DNA of 64,000 nucleotides from assembly GCF_000300455.3 (NCBI RefSeq), contig NZ_CP007215.2:2046001-2110000 (forward strand), written 5' to 3'. Of the stretch, positions 34,214-43,444 are shown one piece after another. The stretch is from Kosakonia sacchari SP1. Its GTDB lineage: Bacteria > Pseudomonadota > Gammaproteobacteria > Enterobacterales > Enterobacteriaceae. Every line of letters begins with the position of its first letter. Within the stretch, counting starts at the first letter, position 1. The position numbers were made by a program, and so were the translations under genes. The notes under the pieces are model-generated. The model was not told where the DNA came from. It made no database searches and worked only from the letters and a program-made list of their open reading frames with translations.

Positions 34214-36994
34214 ATGACCAGCAACGAACGCATCCTCAGCCCGTTTACCTTGCCGAATGGCGCAGAACTGAAAAACCGTTTGTTAATGGCGCCAATGACC
34301 ACCTGCACAGGTTATTTTGACGGCACTGTCAGCAGTGAACTGGTGGAATATTATCGCGCCCGCGCCGGAAGTATCGGCACCATTATTGTTGAATGCTGTT
34401 TTGTCGATGATCTCGGCCTGGCATTTCCGGGTGCTATCGGTATTGATAACGACGAGAAAATCGCCGGTCTGGCAAAAATTGCCTCGGCGATTAAAGCCGA
34501 AGGTTCAAAAGCGATTTTGCAGATTTACCATGGCGGTCGCATGGTCGAACCGAAACTGATTGGTGGTCGTACGCCGGTTGGCCCGAGCGCTATTGCCGCA
34601 CCGCGTGATGGCGCGGCCACCCCGGTTGCGCTGACTACCGCTGAAGTGGAAGGGATGATAGGTAAATTTGGTGAAGCCGTGCGCCGCGCCATTCAGGCCG
34701 GGTTCGACGGTGTCGAAATTCACGGTGCTAATACTTATCTGATTCAGCAATTCTTCTCGCCAAACTCCAACCAGCGTGACGATGAGTGGGGCGGCAGCCG
34801 CGACAACCGCGCGAAGTTCCCGCTGGCTGTACTGGACATCACCCATAAAATGGCGCGTCAGTATGCCGACGATGCCTTTATTATCGGCTACCGTTTCTCG
34901 CCGGAAGAGCTGGAAGTGCCTGGTATCCGTTTTGATGACACCCTGTTCCTGCTGGAAAAACTGGCGGCGCGGGGGCTTGATTACCTGCACTTCTCTCTCG
35001 GGGCGGCGCTGCGTCCTTCCATAAACGACACCAGCGATCCGACGCCGCTGATTGATAAATATTGTGCCATGCGTTCTGCAACGCTGGCGCAGGTGCCGGT
35101 GATGGGTGTTGGCGGTATCGTTAACGCCGCCGACGCTGAGCAGGGGCTGGATCACGGCTATGACCTGATTGCGGTAGGTCGCGCGTGCATTGCGTACCCG
35201 GACTGGACGGCGCGTATCGCCAACGGTGAAAACCTGGAGCTGTTCATTGATAGTACCCAGCGTGAAGCGCTGAATATCCCGGAACCGCTGTGGCGCTTCT
35301 CGCTGGTTGAAGCGATGATCCGCGACATGAGCATGGGCGCATCGAAGTTTAAGCCAGGTCTTTTTGCTGAAACGGTTCAGGACGATGCCAACGAGCTGGT
35401 TATCAATGTCAGCCTCGACACTGACCGCATCGTCGACATTGAACTCGCTTCAAGTACTGTTGATGGCGTTGAATTCACCAGCAGTTTTGAAGAGATCCGT
35501 GGCCGCATCCTGACGGCGAACAGCCCGCACGTTGACGCGATTTCTGGCGCCACCAGCCAGAGCGAAGCGGTGAAAAAAGCGGTATCAAAAGCGATGGTGA
35601 AATCCAGCAAAGCGCTGGCGGCAGAAGAGGGCAGTGACACTCAGGAAGCCAAACGCTATGACGTTGTGGTTGTCGGGAGCGGCGGCGCGGGTCTGGCTGC
35701 GGCAATACAGGCGCACGACGAAGGGGCGAGCGTACTGATTGTCGAAAAAATGCCAACCATCGGCGGTAACACCATTAAAGCCTCTGCGGGGATGAACGCC
35801 GCGGAAACCCGCTTCCAGCGCGTGAAAGGCATTCAGGACAGCAAAGAGCTGTTCTACGCGGAAACCCTGAAAGGCGGCGGTAACAAAAACAACCCGGCGT
35901 TGCTGCGCCGCTTTGTGGAAAATGCGCCAGAAGCCATCGAATGGCTAGCCCGCCGCGGCATTATGCTTAACGACATTACCACCACTGGCGGGATGAGCAT
36001 TGACCGTACGCACCGCCCACGCGACGGATCGGCAGTCGGTGGCTATCTGATTAGCGGCCTGGTGCGTAATGTCACCAAGCGCGGCATCGATGTGATGCTT
36101 GATACTTCAGTCGACGACATTCTGTTCGAGCACGGTGAAGTGCGTGGTGTGCGTCTGCTGACCGAAGAGCAGGAAAGCATGATCGTTGAAGCGAAAAGCG
36201 TGATTGTGGCGACCGGTGGTTTCAGCGCCAACAGCGCCATGGTAGTGAAATACCGCCCGGATCTGGACGGTTTTGTCACCACCAACCATAAAGGCGCGAC
36301 CGGCGGCGGTATTGCACTGCTGGAACGTATTGGCGCTGGCACGGTGGATATGGGTGAAATTCAGATCCACCCGACCGTTGAGCAGAACACCTCATACCTG
36401 ATTTCCGAATCGATTCGCGGCGGCGGTGCGATTCTCGTTAGCCAGCAGGGCAAGCGCTTCTTTAACGAAATGTCGACCCGCGATAAAGTCTCGGCGGCAA
36501 TCATTGCTCTGCCGGAACATTACGCTTACATCGTGTTTGATGAGCATGTCAGAGCGAAAAACAAAGCGGCAGACGAGTATATCGCGCGTGGTCTGGTCAC
36601 CAGCGCCAGCTCACCGCGCGAACTGGCGGAAAAACTGGGTATCGATTACCACACTTTCCTGGCGACGCTTGAGCGCTACAACGGCTTTGTGGAAAAACAG
36701 CACGATGAAGACTTCGGTCGCACCACCGCGCTGCGTGCACCGATCAACGAAGGCCCGTTCCACGCCATCCAGATTGCGCCGGGTGTGCACCACACCATGG
36801 GCGGCGTGACCATCAACACTGAAACCGAAGTGTTGAACACGCAAAACCAGGTTATCCCAGGCGCTTACGCCGCTGGTGAAGTGGTTGGTGGTCTGCATGG
36901 CGGCAACCGTATCGGCGGCAACGCGGTGGCCGATATTATTATCTTCGGCTCACTGGCGGGACACCAGGCTGCAATGCGCGCCAAACGCGCTTAA
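34214..36994 (+). CDS. frd: Soluble NADH:fumarate reductase (OYE-FMN_bind-FAD_binding_2 fusion)
   Basis: A 926-residue cytoplasmic enzyme. Residues 1-350: Old Yellow Enzyme-type NADH:flavin reductase (LLMAPMTTCTGYFDG, IHGANTYLIQQFFSP). Residues 370-455: FMN_bind domain with D441-A-I-S-G-A-T447, the site where ApbE joins FMN to the threonine. Residues 480-920: fumarate-reductase flavoprotein (VVVVGSGGAGLAAA, HRPRDGSAVGG, GVHHTMGGV). The same layout is known from the Klebsiella pneumoniae NADH:fumarate reductase. It disposes of NADH electrons without quinones. apbE follows at once. Confidence 0.93.
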   Translation: MTSNERILSPFTLPNGAELKNRLLMAPMTTCTGYFDGTVSSELVEYYRARAGSIGTIIVECCFVDDLGLAFPGAIGIDNDEKIAGLAKIASAIKAEGSKAILQIYHGGRMVEPKLIGGRTPVGPSAIAAPRDGAATPVALTTAEVEGMIGKFGEAVRRAIQAGFDGVEIHGANTYLIQQFFSPNSNQRDDEWGGSRDNRAKFPLAVLDITHKMARQYADDAFIIGYRFSPEELEVPGIRFDDTLFLLEKLAARGLDYLHFSLGAALRPSINDTSDPTPLIDKYCAMRSATLAQVPVMGVGGIVNAADAEQGLDHGYDLIAVGRACIAYPDWTARIANGENLELFIDSTQREALNIPEPLWRFSLVEAMIRDMSMGASKFKPGLFAETVQDDANELVINVSLDTDRIVDIELASSTVDGVEFTSSFEEIRGRILTANSPHVDAISGATSQSEAVKKAVSKAMVKSSKALAAEEGSDTQEAKRYDVVVVGSGGAGLAAAIQAHDEGASVLIVEKMPTIGGNTIKASAGMNAAETRFQRVKGIQDSKELFYAETLKGGGNKNNPALLRRFVENAPEAIEWLARRGIMLNDITTTGGMSIDRTHRPRDGSAVGGYLISGLVRNVTKRGIDVMLDTSVDDILFEHGEVRGVRLLTEEQESMIVEAKSVIVATGGFSANSAMVVKYRPDLDGFVTTNHKGATGGGIALLERIGAGTVDMGEIQIHPTVEQNTSYLISESIRGGGAILVSQQGKRFFNEMSTRDKVSAAIIALPEHYAYIVFDEHVRAKNKAADEYIARGLVTSASSPRELAEKLGIDYHTFLATLERYNGFVEKQHDEDFGRTTALRAPINEGPFHAIQIAPGVHHTMGGVTINTETEVLNTQNQVIPGAYAAGEVVGGLHGGNRIGGNAVADIIIFGSLAGHQAAMRAKRA

Positions 36995-37009
36995 CCACGT
37001 GCTACACTT

Positions 37010-37033
37010 CAGGCCTGCCACTGCGCAGGCCTG
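37010..37033 (+). other. Intercistronic hairpin between frd and apbE
   Basis: CAGGCCTGC (37010-37018) pairs perfectly with GCAGGCCTG (37025-37033). Only a weak T-rich stretch follows. It probably limits read-through so that far less ApbE than reductase is made. Confidence 0.55.
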
Positions 37034-37060
37034 TTCAATTTAGCCCCTAAGGAGAGTGTG

Positions 37061-38023
37061 ATGTCCGATAACCGTGTCTGGAGCTACTCTGCAACCCTTA
37101 TGGGTTCTCCCATTCTGCTGAAACTCTTTGCCGATAACGAAGCGCTTGCTTCCCGTGTTTTCGGCCTCATCAAACGTTACGAAGATCTGCTGACGGTCAA
37201 CCGCGCCCATTCGCAGGTGATGGATATCAATCACGCGGCGGGGCAGCATCCGGTGGTGGTCAGCCGCCCGGTGTATAAACTGATTAAATGTGCCAAAGCC
37301 GCGAGCATGGTGCAGGACAGCGCCTTTAATCTGGCGATTGGTCCGCTGGTGAAGCTGTGGCGTATCGGTTTTAAAGGCGACCGCGTACCGCCAGCCGACG
37401 AGATCACCGCGCGGCTGCACATTACCCATCCGCAGGATGTGGTGCTGAATGATGCCGACAGCAGCGTTTTTCTCACCCAACCGGGGATGGAGATCGATCT
37501 TGGCGCAATCGCTAAAGGTTTTATCGCCGATCGGGTGCGCGATTACCTGCATCAGCAGGATGTGCGCGACGGGCTGATTAACCTGGGGGGGAATGTTCAA
37601 ACGCTGGGTACACCGCAAGGTAGCTGGACAATCGGGCTGAAAAAGCCTTTCTCGTCCAGCGATGCGCTGGTGGGTTCGATGGATGTGATGAATCAATCGG
37701 TGGTGACATCCGGCACGTACGAACGCTATTTCGAACAGGATGGCAAACGCTGGCACCATATTCTTGATCCGCGCAGTGGTTACCCGCTGGATAACGAACT
37801 CGACAGCGTGACGATCATTTCCCGCGATTCACTCGATGGCGATATCTGGACCACGCTTATCTTCGGTCTCGGTGTGGAAAAAGGCTGTGCGTTACTGAAA
37901 CAGCGCGAGGATATTGAAGCGATTTTCGTCACCAAAAACCGCGACATTATCCTCTCTTCACAGCGTCAGTTCCGCTTTACGCCGTGCGATGACAGTTACC
38001 GGGTCACTGACTGTACTGCTTAA
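37061..38023 (+). CDS. apbE: FAD:protein FMN transferase (flavin transferase)
   Basis: A 320-residue ApbE-family enzyme; AAGGAGAG precedes the ATG at 37061. Motifs: SQVMDINHAAGQHPV, DLGAIAKGFIADRVRDYL, INLGGNVQTLG and HILDPRSGYPLDNELDSVTII. It uses FAD and Mg2+ to attach FMN to Thr in SGAT motifs, here T447 of the reductase. No signal peptide or lipobox is seen, so it is the cytoplasmic type, as its cytoplasmic substrate requires. Its last 20 bases overlap the end of dcuR on the other strand. Confidence 0.93.
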   Translation: MSDNRVWSYSATLMGSPILLKLFADNEALASRVFGLIKRYEDLLTVNRAHSQVMDINHAAGQHPVVVSRPVYKLIKCAKAASMVQDSAFNLAIGPLVKLWRIGFKGDRVPPADEITARLHITHPQDVVLNDADSSVFLTQPGMEIDLGAIAKGFIADRVRDYLHQQDVRDGLINLGGNVQTLGTPQGSWTIGLKKPFSSSDALVGSMDVMNQSVVTSGTYERYFEQDGKRWHHILDPRSGYPLDNELDSVTIISRDSLDGDIWTTLIFGLGVEKGCALLKQREDIEAIFVTKNRDIILSSQRQFRFTPCDDSYRVTDCTA

Positions 38024-38723
38024 GCAAGCTGTATTGATCGGCAATTAACTGGTAGCGATATACCGGGCGACCGGTCGCGCCGTAGTGAATGGTGGTGTAG
38101 AGAATATTGATCTGGGCAAGCCAAATCAGATATTTACGGCACGATACGCGCGATATGTTCACGGCATTCGCCAGTTCATCGGTGGAAAACTCAATGCCCG
38201 GATGGGCGTCAATCCACTGGCAAATGGTGCGCAATGTCTGTGCGGTTAACCCTTTTGGCAGACGGCGCGTGTCTGCGGCTTCCGGCGCGCCACCGTGTAA
38301 AAGGCGATCGACATCAGACTGCTCATAATAAGGGTGTGCGCTCATCAGCTTGCGCTTTTCGCGCCAGCCAGTCAGCGCCTCTTCAAAGCGCGGGAACTGG
38401 AAGGGCTTGATCAGATAATCCACCACGCCATAGTGCAGCGACGTCTGAATGGTTGCCGCATCGGCGGAGGAGGTGATCATAATGACATCAATCGCCCGCC
38501 CGCTGGCACGAATGGTCGGCAGCAGATCCAGCCCGCTGTCCTGCTGCATATAGACATCCAGCAGCACCAGATCGATATCCCGCTGCGGATCGTTAATCAT
38601 CTCCTCGGCCTGGCGCAGCGTCGATGCCGTGCCGCAGCACTGAAAGCCGGCGATCTGCGCCACATACATGCGGTTCAGCTCGGCGACCATGGCATCATCG
38701 TCAACAATTAATACATTTATCAC
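38004..38723 (-). CDS. dcuR: C4-dicarboxylate response regulator DcuR
   Basis: A 239-residue response regulator. Receiver domain 1-120: acidic pocket VDDDAM, phospho-acceptor D in LVLLDVYMQQDSGL, T in MITSS, K in YLIKPF. The C-terminal CitB/DcuR-type helix-turn-helix (FSTDELANAVNISRVSCRKYLIWL) follows. It overlaps the dcuS stop by 3 bases. In E. coli DcuR activates fumarate respiration and transporter genes; here the neighbouring frd and transporter-fumarase units are the obvious targets. Confidence 0.92.
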   Translation of the reverse strand: MINVLIVDDDAMVAELNRMYVAQIAGFQCCGTASTLRQAEEMINDPQRDIDLVLLDVYMQQDSGLDLLPTIRASGRAIDVIMITSSADAATIQTSLHYGVVDYLIKPFQFPRFEEALTGWREKRKLMSAHPYYEQSDVDRLLHGGAPEAADTRRLPKGLTAQTLRTICQWIDAHPGIEFSTDELANAVNISRVSCRKYLIWLAQINILYTTIHYGATGRPVYRYQLIADQYSLLKQYSQ

Positions 38724-40333
38724 GCGTTCTTCCTTTCACTATCCCAGGGGAGATGGACAAAAAATTGGGTAAAGACACCGGGTTCAGACTCGACGGTGAT
38801 CGTGCCGCCAAGTTCGGTGAGCTGCTGACTGGCAAGAAACAGCCCAACGCCCCGGTTATCACCTTTCGTTGAGAATCCTTTTCGGAAAATGGCGTCGATA
38901 TTACCTGGCGCAATGCCCGGACCATCGTCGCTCACTTCACCCGTCAGCCAGCCATCCTGATAATGCAGCAGGATACCCACTTCGCCTTCCGGCTGACTAC
39001 TCATGGCATCAAGCGCGTTTTCGATGAGATTTCCCAGCACCGTCACCAGCACGGTAACTTGCTTCTCATTAGGGTTATCCGGCACCAGACTCTCATCTGC
39101 CAGCGTCAACGTATAACCGCGCTCTTTCGCCCGGTTGATTTTACCTAACAGAAAACCCGCCACCACCGGGGATTTAACCCGGTGCTGAATCGCGCCAATA
39201 TCGGTTTGATAATTCTGCGCGGTTTGCAGCACATACTCTTCAAGCTTGTCATAACTTTTCATGTTTAACAGGCCGAGAATAACATGCAGCTTGTTCATAA
39301 ATTCGTGGGACGTGGTGCGCAACGCATCAACATAATTCACCATCCCGTCCAGCCGCTGGAGCAACTGGCTCACTTCGGTTTTATCGCGAAACGTGCTGAT
39401 AGCGCCAATCACCACGCCCTGGCTGCGCACCGGTACCGTGTTGCTGAGCAGCAGCAGACCGTTGCAACCGAGCTCGCGGTCATGGGTTGGCTCGCCGGTT
39501 TCCAGCACTTCCAGCAGGTCGGCGAGCAATGGCCCGTGCCCGGCGGCACCATCCGGCGCGTTGGTCAGCAGCATCTGCCGCGCGGCATGGTTAAGCAGCG
39601 TTACGCGCCCGTCAGCATCGACGGCAATCACCCCTTCTTTGAGCGACTGTAACATTGCCTGGCGCTGCTTGAATTGCGCCGAAATCTCATGCGGCTCAAG
39701 GCCAAGCAGAATACGTTTCAGCACACGCACCAGTTGCCAGGTGCCGAGTGAGCCGACCAGCGCGCTGAACAGCAGCGTCCACATCACCGCCCAGCGGCTG
39801 CGGCTGACTTGCTGATCAACTTTGCTCAACGAAATACCGACAACGACCACGCCAATTTGCTGGTTGGCGTCGTTGTAGACCGGCGTAAAAACGCGTAATG
39901 CGGGTGCCAGCACGCCGCGATTCACCGCGACATTCTCTTTGCCTTTCAGCGCCGGGTTAAGATCCTCGCCAATAAAGTGTTGCCCGATGATCCCGGCGTT
40001 CGGGTGCGAATAACGGATGCCGTGCATATTGGTGACAATGGCATACAGCAGATCGTTGCGGGCCGCGACCGCTTCCGTCAGCGGCTGGATCACGTTGCTG
40101 TCAGGCGGCAACAATAATCCACGCTTGATTTCAGGCGAATCAGCCAGCGTGCGCGAAACGGCCAGCGCCGTCTCTTTGACACCATCACGCGTGGCATTGC
40201 TGATTTGCCAGAACCACAGGGCAAAGGCCAGCAGCAACACCGAACCGATAACGCTGCATATCATTAGCGTCACGGTGGTGCTGAGCTTCATGGGGCGTTT
40301 GCGTGGTTTTATCCGCTGCGCTAACTCTTTCAT
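38720..40333 (-). CDS. dcuS: C4-dicarboxylate sensor histidine kinase DcuS
   Basis: A 537-residue membrane sensor close to E. coli DcuS. Two membrane helices (about 20-42 and 182-202) flank a periplasmic PASp domain with the ligand region RNDLLYAIVTNMHGIRYSHP. A cytoplasmic PAS (QSLKEGVIAVDADGRVTLLN) follows, then the phospho-acceptor His in TSHEFMNKLHVILGLL and ATP-binding motifs (NLIENALDAM, DDGPGI, GVGLFLASQQL). It senses fumarate, succinate and malate and phosphorylates DcuR. Confidence 0.93.
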   Translation of the reverse strand: MKELAQRIKPRKRPMKLSTTVTLMICSVIGSVLLLAFALWFWQISNATRDGVKETALAVSRTLADSPEIKRGLLLPPDSNVIQPLTEAVAARNDLLYAIVTNMHGIRYSHPNAGIIGQHFIGEDLNPALKGKENVAVNRGVLAPALRVFTPVYNDANQQIGVVVVGISLSKVDQQVSRSRWAVMWTLLFSALVGSLGTWQLVRVLKRILLGLEPHEISAQFKQRQAMLQSLKEGVIAVDADGRVTLLNHAARQMLLTNAPDGAAGHGPLLADLLEVLETGEPTHDRELGCNGLLLLSNTVPVRSQGVVIGAISTFRDKTEVSQLLQRLDGMVNYVDALRTTSHEFMNKLHVILGLLNMKSYDKLEEYVLQTAQNYQTDIGAIQHRVKSPVVAGFLLGKINRAKERGYTLTLADESLVPDNPNEKQVTVLVTVLGNLIENALDAMSSQPEGEVGILLHYQDGWLTGEVSDDGPGIAPGNIDAIFRKGFSTKGDNRGVGLFLASQQLTELGGTITVESEPGVFTQFFVHLPWDSERKNA

Positions 40334-40506
40334 GCCAAACCCAATTATTCACATCAATATATTTATTATCACCGAAGGCGTAAAAATCTTAAAGCGGCGT
40401 GAGACGCACAAAATGCGCGGTGTAGCCGTGAAGCGTGACCCCATTCGCAGGTAAGGCAGATAAATAACCTTATAGTGAGTGTGGAACCATTCAGAAGGAG
40501 CAGGGT

Positions 40507-41421
40507 ATGAGCAGTAAGCCAAACGGTTCACTAGTGGAACGTCGCAACCGCCGCACGACCGACATCGACCGGCTCGCCACGCTGGATATGCTGACGCTCA
40601 TCAATGAGGAAGATAAACAGGTTACCGACGCGGTAAGCGCCTGTTTGCCGGCGATCGCCCGGCTGGTGGATAATGCCAGCGCGACGCTGAACCGCGCCGG
40701 CAGGGTGGTGATTATTGGCGCGGGCGCGTCCGGGCAGGCGGCGATACAAACCGCACAAGGTTTTGCCCCGGATACGCGTCACGGCGTCATCGGCGTGGTG
40801 GCAGGTGGTATCAATGCTAACGCGCAAGCGCGTGACGCGGCGGCGGCAAATTATGAACGCGGTGTCGCCGATTTACAGGCCATCAACTTTAGCCATGACG
40901 ACATGCTGGTGGCGCTGTCGGTCAGTGGTAAAACGCCGTGGACATGGGGCGCGTTGCGCCATGCCTGGTCGCTCGGCGCACGTATCGCGCTGGTTTGTCG
41001 CGGCCACGATAGCGAAGCCGCCCAGTTAGCGGATATTGTGCTGGCACCGGACAGCGGCGCGGAGGTGGTGAGTGGGTTTAGCGAACCGAAAGCGCGCCTT
41101 GCCCAGCAGCAGATTCTCAACATGCTGGCAACCGGTCTTGCTATCCGTACCGGGCGTGTTTATAGCAACCTGCGGGTGGATGTGCAGGCGACTAATGTGT
41201 ACTGGTCAGAGCGGCAAATCACGCTGGTGATGGCGGCTACGCAGTGCTCGCGCGAGCAAGCGAAAAGCGCGCTGGAAAGCTGCGATCACCACTGTCGCAC
41301 GGCTATTTTAATGTTGCTGACCGGCCTGGATGCCTGGTGCGCGCGCGATCTGCTAACCGAGAATAACGATCATTTGCGAATCGCCTTACAGGAGGCGAAA
41401 ACGCATCTTGCTGATGTCTGA
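40507..41421 (+). CDS. MurQ-like SIS-domain protein lacking both catalytic glutamates
   Basis: A 304-residue protein aligned end to end with MurNAc-6-phosphate etherase MurQ (TDIDRLATLDMLTLINEEDK, GAGASGQAAI, VALSVSGKTPW, LNMLATGLAIRTGRVYSNLRVDVQATN). The SIS fold and sugar-phosphate SGKT loop are kept. However the two acid/base residues of E. coli MurQ, E83 and E114, correspond to G85 and A113. It is therefore unlikely to be a normal etherase. It may be a regulator, or bind another sugar phosphate. GAAGGAGC precedes the ATG. No sugar PTS or murR gene is nearby. Confidence 0.75.
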   Translation: MSSKPNGSLVERRNRRTTDIDRLATLDMLTLINEEDKQVTDAVSACLPAIARLVDNASATLNRAGRVVIIGAGASGQAAIQTAQGFAPDTRHGVIGVVAGGINANAQARDAAAANYERGVADLQAINFSHDDMLVALSVSGKTPWTWGALRHAWSLGARIALVCRGHDSEAAQLADIVLAPDSGAEVVSGFSEPKARLAQQQILNMLATGLAIRTGRVYSNLRVDVQATNVYWSERQITLVMAATQCSREQAKSALESCDHHCRTAILMLLTGLDAWCARDLLTENNDHLRIALQEAKTHLADV

Positions 41422-41426
41422 ATAAC

Positions 41427-41463
41427 AAAAAAGTCCGCAGGTACTCATCTTGCGGGCTTTTTT
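41427..41463. terminator. Terminator after the MurQ-like gene
   Basis: AAAAAAGTCCGCA (41427-41439) pairs with TGCGGGCTTTTTT (41451-41463), with one mismatch. T-runs occur on both strands. Confidence 0.85.
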
Positions 41464-41602
41464 ATTTTCGTTTAATTTTCCAGGAGTCGTTTGATATTTC
41501 TCTGCTTTAAAATAAATTCCGCCGATATTAATTCCACACAAAATATGCCATTGCTTTTTTTAATTTAAAAAAGCGGCGAAATAATATTTATCGATATGAG
41601 CT

Positions 41603-41662
41603 GATTTGTGAATGATATTTTAAATTAACGTAAAAGTGCGTTAATATCTGTTTTCACAAATC
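41603..41662 (+). promoter_or_regulatory. Nested inverted repeats just upstream of mqo
   Basis: GATTTGTGAA (41603-41612) and TTCACAAATC (41653-41662) are a perfect 10-bp inverted repeat. Inside, ATTAACG (41624-41630) and CGTTAAT (41639-41645) form a second. Both centre near 41633. They end 25 bases before the mqo start. They could be an mRNA hairpin or stacked operators; GTTAAT resembles part of the ArcA box. Confidence 0.5.
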
Positions 41663-41687
41663 ACACCTGCTATGTAACCTTATAATT

Positions 41688-43343
41688 ATGCCTGCAATGA
41701 AAAAGACAATTATCTCGCTGAGCGCCGTCGCGTTACTCGTCAGTTCAGTGGCCAGCGCGTACGCAGAAGAGACGCAAAAAACGGACTTTCTGCTGATTGG
41801 CGGCGGCATCATGAGCGCCTCTCTGGGCACCTGGCTGCAGGAGCTGCAGCCGGAGTGGAAACAAGTGATGGTGGAAAAACTCGATGGCGTAGCGCTCGAG
41901 TCTTCTAACGGCTGGAATAATGCCGGCACTGGTCACTCGGCAAATATGGAACTTAACTACACGCCGCAGCGTGCGGATGGTTCTATTGATGTCAGCAAAG
42001 CACTGGAAATTAATGAGCAGTTTATGATTTCCCGCCAGTTCTGGTCGGCACAGGTGAAGCGCGGTATTTTGAATAATCCGCACGCGTTTATTAATTCCAC
42101 GCCGCACATGAGTTTCGTCTGGGGCGATAATGTTGATTATCTGGCAAAACGTTATGCCGCATTGCAGCAAACGACCTTATTCCAGGGCATGAAATTCTCC
42201 ACCGATCACCAACAAATTAAACAGTGGGCGCCGCTGGTGATGGAAGGGCGCGACCCGAACCAGAAAGTCGCTGCGACCTGGACGCCGGTCGGCACCGATG
42301 TTAACTACGGTGAAATTACCCGTCAGCTGGTCGGTAGTCTGAAAAAAAGCAGCAACTTCTCGCTGCAAACCTCTTCCGAAGTGACCGATTTCAAACGCAA
42401 TGCTGACAACTCCTGGCATGTCACCATTAAAGATGTGAACAGCGGCAACGAGCACGCCATTGATGCGAAATATGTCTTTATCGGTGCCGGTGGCGGGGCG
42501 CTGAAGCTGCTGCAAAAAACCGGCATCCCGGAAGCGGATAACTACGCGGGCTTCCCGGTTGGCGGTTCTTTCCTGATGACGGAAAACCCGGCGATCACCA
42601 GCCAGCACCAGCAAAAAGTCTACGGTCAGGCGTCCGTTGGCGCGCCGCCGATGTCGGTGCCGCATATCGATGCCCGCTTTATTGATGGTAAACGCGTGGT
42701 GCTGTTTGGGCCGTTCGCGACGTTTTCCACCAAATTCCTGAAAAACGGCTCCTTCTTTGACCTGCTGAGCACTACCACCACCAGCAATTTTATGCCGATG
42801 ACCCACGTAGGGCTCGACAACTTCGACCTGGTGAAATACCTGATTGGTCAGGTGATGCTGAGTGATGAAGACCGCTTTGAAGCGCTGAAAGAGTACTATC
42901 CGCAGGCGCGTAAAGAGGACTGGAAACTGATCCAGGCCGGCCAGCGTGTGCAGATCATCAAGAAAGATGAAGACAAAGGTGGGGTGCTGAAGCTTGGCAC
43001 CGAAGTGGTGGTCGATCAGCAGAAAACCATCTCTGCGCTGCTTGGCGCATCGCCGGGCGCGTCGACGGCTGCGCCAATCACTCTGAATGTGCTGAAGAAA
43101 ATGTTCCCGGAGCAGTTCAACTCACCGCAGTGGCAGAGCAAAATCCGCGACATCGTTCCGAGCTACGGCCAGGAGATGAACGGTAATGTGGCGCTGACCC
43201 AGAAAGTGTGGGATGACACGGCCGCCACGCTGCAACTGACGAAACCGCCGGTGATTCAGATGAACGATCAGAGCAACGCGCCTGCCGACAAACCGGCAGA
43301 AGCGAAAAGCGAAGCCTCCCCACAGCACGATATGGCGCTGTAA
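41688..43343 (+). CDS. mqo: Malate:quinone oxidoreductase
   Basis: A 551-residue FAD enzyme that oxidises malate to oxaloacetate and reduces quinone at the inner membrane. FAD motif [16 protein letters not shown]; family blocks [42 protein letters not shown] and [17 protein letters not shown]. As in E. coli Mqo there is a signal-like N-terminus ([22 protein letters not shown]). The start may be ATG 41688 or ATG 41697 (MKK, as in E. coli); no strong ribosome site decides. The Pro/Glu/Ala-rich C-terminal tail is ordinary for this group. Confidence 0.93.
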   Translation: MPAMKKTIISLSAVALLVSSVASAYAEETQKTDFLLIGGGIMSASLGTWLQELQPEWKQVMVEKLDGVALESSNGWNNAGTGHSANMELNYTPQRADGSIDVSKALEINEQFMISRQFWSAQVKRGILNNPHAFINSTPHMSFVWGDNVDYLAKRYAALQQTTLFQGMKFSTDHQQIKQWAPLVMEGRDPNQKVAATWTPVGTDVNYGEITRQLVGSLKKSSNFSLQTSSEVTDFKRNADNSWHVTIKDVNSGNEHAIDAKYVFIGAGGGALKLLQKTGIPEADNYAGFPVGGSFLMTENPAITSQHQQKVYGQASVGAPPMSVPHIDARFIDGKRVVLFGPFATFSTKFLKNGSFFDLLSTTTTSNFMPMTHVGLDNFDLVKYLIGQVMLSDEDRFEALKEYYPQARKEDWKLIQAGQRVQIIKKDEDKGGVLKLGTEVVVDQQKTISALLGASPGASTAAPITLNVLKKMFPEQFNSPQWQSKIRDIVPSYGQEMNGNVALTQKVWDDTAATLQLTKPPVIQMNDQSNAPADKPAEAKSEASPQHDMAL

Positions 43344-43357
43344 GCCGTAAAAAGAAC

Positions 43358-43385
43358 AGGGCGCACCGCGGTGCGCCCTTTTTCT
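43358..43385 (+). terminator. Terminator after mqo
   Basis: AGGGCGCACC-GC-GGTGCGCCCT is a perfect palindrome followed by TTTTTC. Confidence 0.88.
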
Positions 43386-43444
43386 CTCTCGGTCTGCGAC
43401 CATTCCCGTCCAGGTTAAAACCCCGCGGTTAACCCGTCGCGCAT

